A DNA stretch of 64,000 bases from Siphonodentalium dalli (lineage: Eukaryota > Mollusca > Scaphopoda > Gadilida > Siphonodentaliidae), in the NCBI GenBank assembly GCA_032622095.1, contig CP136068.1:151675151-151739150 (forward strand), in the 5' to 3' direction. Each line of letters starts with the position of its first letter. The stretch's first letter is position 1. A model generated the notes under the pieces. That model had not been told where the DNA came from. It did no database searches and saw nothing but the letters and a program-made list of their open reading frames with translations. Positions 42,101 through 48,100 of this stretch are shown here, piece after piece. Both the position numbers and the translations under genes were made by a program.

Positions 42101-45100
42101 ACTAAAGCTCGATACTTCACATATATGTAGCTATGTTTTAGTGGAAACTTTTTGGATAGGGGTGCCCGAATGAGGGGTCATGTTTCTGGATATAAATGAT
42201 ATAATATGGTTTCCATGGTAACGGCATCTAATATTTGGAGAAATGTTGAAAACGCCCACTGTTGGCAACCCGATGAGCCGTGTGTTTGAATAAATGAAAC
42301 GAACTCTTAGTGACATCAATGGCCCATCAAACGAACTGGGCCACTATGGCATATAGGGTCAAGGTCAATTGCTAAGGTCAAGGTCATTGGACAAATGTCA
42401 TATTTTGGTCCATTTTTTTATATTAATTGTCTCATATTTCGCTACCGCTAGTGCCTTAGTCATAAAAAAGAATCCCCATCATAACGCAAACAAATTAATG
42501 CCCCATCACCATGTTCAATTTGATATATGACACACTTGATATATAGAGGATCTCACATGAGTTTCTATTTTATACGGAATTTATCAACCGAGTTCACTAA
42601 ATTCGATTTGAAACAAGGTTGATAAATTACGTATAAAATAGAACGAGTTTGATATACCTTTTATCACATGATCAAATAAACGCGAAGCGACGCGAAGTAT
42701 TCATCGAAAACAAGAATCATAAACTTCAGCGATTGCAAGTCATTTAAATAATGACGTGATGTCATCGCACGCGCTAATATTACACGGGTGTCTTACTAAT
42801 AATTATGAAGCTGGATTTGTGGGTTAATTATCACATTTTGAGTACTAATTGTACTCAGTCATAGTGGATCAGTCCGTTTGATGGACCATTATCGACACTA
42901 TGAGTTAACATCATTTCTTCAAACACAAGGCTCGTTGGTTCTCAACAGTGGCCTTTTTCAATTTTTCTCCAAATATTTGATGCTGTTGCCATGGGAACCT
43001 GATTTTATCCCGACACATGACACCCCCCCCCCACCCGGGCACCCCCTCCAAAAAGTTTTCCCTGTGAATAAGCAACAATTCTTTAAAGTTTCATGCTTTA
43101 GTCACTAAAGTCACGATTAAACCCCTAAGGGACTCCACTAGGTGGTACCAAGGCGGCCGTATCACGTGAGGCATCGACCTGCGGATGCGACTTAGCTCAT
43201 GGTCCTCTTTGATCCTACATCTCTTCAAGACGGTGGTTGGGTTGACCCGGCTCAATCAATCGGCTAGTCACGCCTCTCCACAGTGTTTCAGATTCATTTT
43301 TTGTTGTATTGCTCGTCTGATGTTTGAAATATTGTTTTCTGTTTTCACGTATGATGTTTCTGTTCTCTCCTGTCTCTTTTGTTTGTCCTGCTGACTGTTG
43401 AGTGTTGAATCCTGTAATGTTCACGCCTGTCTCACCGTTGAGAGGTACCGGGAGGCTGCTATATACAGTGGCTAAACGGGTCACCGCTTCAGCTATGTAC
43501 CAGTCTTTGGCCCGACCCGAATTTGCTGGGCTAGTTGTCGATGTTTTGCTTTTCGTGTGGCAACTCAAAGCAAAAAACAACGTGCTCACAATGATGGCCC
43601 ATCAAGTTCCAGTGATGGTGTGGTATTCCCTCAGTACTTGGGTCTTGGCTTTGACCCACATGTGAAATGAAAAGTCCTTCTGTCTTTGTTATTGATAAAA
43701 CGCTACAAAGCATTGCTGAACAATTGAAATTTGTCAAACCAATCAGGTCTGGGCCAATAAAGGCTCTCTCTTGATTGAATTGTCAAGGAAAGTTCAATCT
43801 GATGGATGCTCTGCTGCAATTAACTAATGTACAAACACCAGTGTTGGTTACGGCTCACGTGACACTGAATAGTAGCAGAGCTGTGTCTCGGACCCGCGAT
43901 ATAGATGATTCTTCGGAATCAGACATATTGGCGGAGTTGGCACCACAGGGAGTTACAGAATTCCGCCGATTTACAAAAACTGTTGATGGTATTCGAGTTC
44001 CTCTGAATAGTTATCTTCTGACATTTTTATCGGTGCGAACATCCACCGACATTGAAGGTTGGGTACATGCAGGTAGATATAAGTATCTATGTTCCAAATC
44101 CATTACGACGTTTTAAATATCAGGGCTGTGGCCGTGTCCAGGACCATTGTAGAAGTAAAGAAACCATTTATGCACGATGTTCTGTTTCTGGTCATGATCA
44201 TAAGGATTGTACAAATCCTAAACAATGTTCGAGTTGTCAAGGTTCACATGATTCAATAGATCGTTCATGTCTCATATGGGACTATGATTTCAAGATACAA
44301 AGATGTAATTCTGAGAATCATTTATCGTACATGGATGCTAAGAAATTAGTTGGTGCCAGGCCATCAATTTCTCAAGTCACATACTCGGCTGCCGTTTCTA
44401 AGAAAAAGTATGTTGATGCCAGCACTCAGACAAAGAGTCAAATAAAACTCGTCAGTACATCATTAGCAACACAAGTTAAAGAGAATGATATTTCTCCTCT
44501 TCCAGAACCTGTCTCACAGGCAATGGATACATCTACTGTAGTTTTTACTTTTGCTCCGAAACCAACTAAGGAAGTTGATCCCATTGGTCCAAAAAAAAAC
44601 TCCAAGGTCTGTCAAGTCTTTTGACTCTTAGAAGCAGAGGTTGAGCATTGACTTTTTAAAGTTTAAGATGCTTCCACCTAAAGGGCAAATTTTGTCTGAA
44701 CGGGGCAAAAGACGCCAATCTAAATGTGTGGAGGGATGCTGGCTTTTGGGTGAGGAATCACATACTGAGTCAACCACCGGATTGTCAACTTGATGAATTG
44801 ATAGACCCACGGCAGATTCAACCGGTATTATAATATCTTGCCATTCATCAAGAAAGCGACGTTGTCAGCTATTCTAAATATTTCGATATGCAGATTTCTT
44901 AATAAATTATTTATATTTGATGAAGATATTTCATGCAGGTTTTATATTTGCTGTTTTCAAAGCAGTATTGCTATCGGTTTTGATATTCTGTTTTATGTAT
45001 TTGCACAATGGTCAGTTTCTTAATAGTTCTGCAGTCCCCAATCGATCGCTCACGCTCTGATTGGTGTGTTTTTTATTTGTATATATTTAGTTTCATGTTA

Positions 45101-48100
45101 GTCCAATTCACGGTTACCCCTATACACAGTTTCTTCGTTTAATTCTGATTCAGTTTTCTCAGTCGTGATCTAGCCTAACGGCTAAAACGACGTAAAATCC
45201 TAACCAAACAAACAAACAAACATCCACCGCACTACGTCAACTCATATAATATAATAGCTTTAAAGACATATTATGGACTTCTTCGAGTTCTGTGAAACTG
45301 ATCAGTTGGTATTCAGGTGTTATGCCAACCTGGATAATGCAACATTCTACTAACATCGCCGAAAATTTCAAAGAAATCGACCATACCACTCAGTAGAAAA
45401 CATCGTCAAAACTACGCTCAATTGTAAATATTTACATCTGGATTCGGGACGCAACAATCTGCGACAAAAACAAATAATTTCGCCATCCATAGTCAGTGCA
45501 TTTAATTACTATATCAGAATGACGGTGTGTCTTGGTAATTTGGATTAATAGTCTATCGGACTGTGTCACATCACTTTCATTACCTCTAAATAGTGCAATG
45601 GTGTGGAGTCTTCTTTCAGCTTCTGTAATCTCTCAGTCGAGTAGTCATTGGCCAAAATGTGACTCATCGGTAATATGCCAACGTGATCCGAATCCTTCCA
45701 CGTGATCTTAACGTCATCGCCTGTCAATATATCATAAAGCTACTATACTTGAAATAATGAACTAAATATATATCCGGCACAAGTCATCACATGCTGTCAT
45801 TTCAGGAAATACTGGACATGGGGGAATATTGCCTGACCAGGTCGAATATATCCCAATTAACGTGATACAACTTGTCATCAACTTAAAACAGCCGGCATAT
45901 CAGTTACAGCATACCGGTATAGCGCTCGCTAATCTTCGCCACAAAATATTTCGTTGTTTAATGGGTAGCTGTGAATCACTCACAAAACAAAAAGCCACGG
46001 TATTCAGTTAGGTATTGAGTGTTTTGCTTATCGCACACTATGCATGTGCTATATATAAACAACAGCTCGGCTCACACAAAGTGTGTTTTGTGGATAATAT
46101 TGCATTCATGGCATCACTATACTATACTATTAGTATATTGTTGCGGAAATTTTAATAATTTGGTAACTTTTATTTCTAAAGTACAGCATGCAACCAAGGT
46201 CACCTGTGCCTTTAATGAATACTCCGTTATTCTATTTGAAGTGTTATACCGCTGGATCTAAGAGTCAAACAACAAAGTAAAAGTGTATTTAAAAACGTAA
46301 AACATCAACATAATTATCACAGCAGGCAATATAATAAACCACATAAATGATAATCCTTAAAAATGAAATCTGCATTTCATTTAATCATATATCTCAAACG
46401 GGTAAACGAATATCTGGCGTCTGACTATTTCAAAAACTAATTACTGAATGCTCCCAGTAACAGGTGAGTGCTAATCAGTGTGCAGGTGACACAATTATTC
46501 GTGCTCGCTCTCACGCGCATACACACCGACACACATTTCAGTTAACCCATCACATGCTGAAATAACAATGCAGGACGCGCGCAAGTATTATGATACATAA
46601 AATAAGCAGTTTACTAAAACAGATAAAAACGGCGCCTATAACAGAAGCATGAGATACTTCTTCACCAATTTTTTTATCGGGATTGATGTATAAAGTTGTC
46701 TGCGCTGTATACGGTTGATATTATGCAAACTCATCCATAACAACAAGTAATTTCCTATTATCCACATAATGTTTGTGTTAAATGTGTCTGATTTAAGATC
46801 ACAATTTTACCAACCTGCATTGAATTTAATCAATATGCGTGTAAAATTATTATTTTCTTCCAACGTGGCATGACGAGTGTATCGTTAACGTGCGTGCAGG
46901 TATGTCATACGCGAATCCTACAATTAACAAGCTACTTTCCGCTACTTATTATTTCTTTTGTCGTTGAGGACTCAATTGCTCAATTTATTACAACTTTTAG
47001 CAGCAGCACTACCTATATTAAGAGAAATATTATCAACGGCTATACATTCGGTTTGTATTTAACTTGTACACGTTTTCGCTCAGTGTTTTCGACCCACTAT
47101 GCCTAGAGTTATGAATATATATATACCTTCGATGTTTGCAGACTCGATGACTATGTCGTATGGTATATCTGCTGGATTGATCCTTATCTGTTCTGTGGCG
47201 TGCAAATAACATTCTTCACAGCGACACTGGTGACGAAGCCATATGGAGTGGTACCTGGTGAAATAACGGATGCTATACATTTACATTATCTCTATGGAGA
47301 CAGATGACGCACAGAATCGGATTTCGATTGCCACTGTGCCACTGTAGGCATACACTGGCATACACTGTATATTCATAACAACACCAGTTATCGGCGCCTA
47401 CTCTAGAGTGAATTCGGAAAATGACACATCACAATTATTCATTATAGTATTTATATGTGTGTATTTATTTAGTATATCCATTGAACTGTCCAGACTAGGC
47501 ACAATGTGGTCTGAATGCAGCGTGTTAAATGTCAACAGTATTTAGACACCACGACAAAGGTGAAACATGGAGGAATGCCGTTGCCTTGTCAGTTGCCGGC
47601 CGCCAATTTGACCGCCATCTTGGTTATATTGGTTGGACAATTTCCCTACTCAAATTACTTTTTCAGCAAAGATTTAGCGTCGTTTGAGTCGGTTCTTCAA
47701 TACGACGGCGATCATTGTTGTAAGAACATAACAGAATATCGATGATTCATTTAAAAATTTCCCGTCGACATTTTAGCCGCTTTTTTGGGATCGGCGTGAC
47801 TTTGATGATTATATACATGTATTTTCCGTCCGTGGTGTAAAAGAGCAGTACGTCACTTCAATGTTAATAAGCGTTGTCCTGCCAACAGTGAACTTCAAAC
47901 TGTCAAACGTGGCCACCCTGGATCGACGCCATTTGATTACTTATATAAACTTCCACTTTGTTCTTTTCACCGCAAGTCAACACCCGAAAAACATTAGCGG
48001 AGACAATATGAAGACACCAGCTATGTGCAGGTGAGTCATGTGGGATGGATGGTTCAACCAACATCACGCGACTTAAAGTTACCGCTGGCTTGCGATCGCA

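Noticed and set aside
43185-43665. Frames upstream of the LINE ORF1 on both strands
   Set aside because: Likely decayed 5' part of the same element; no motif I could assign, so not called as a gene.
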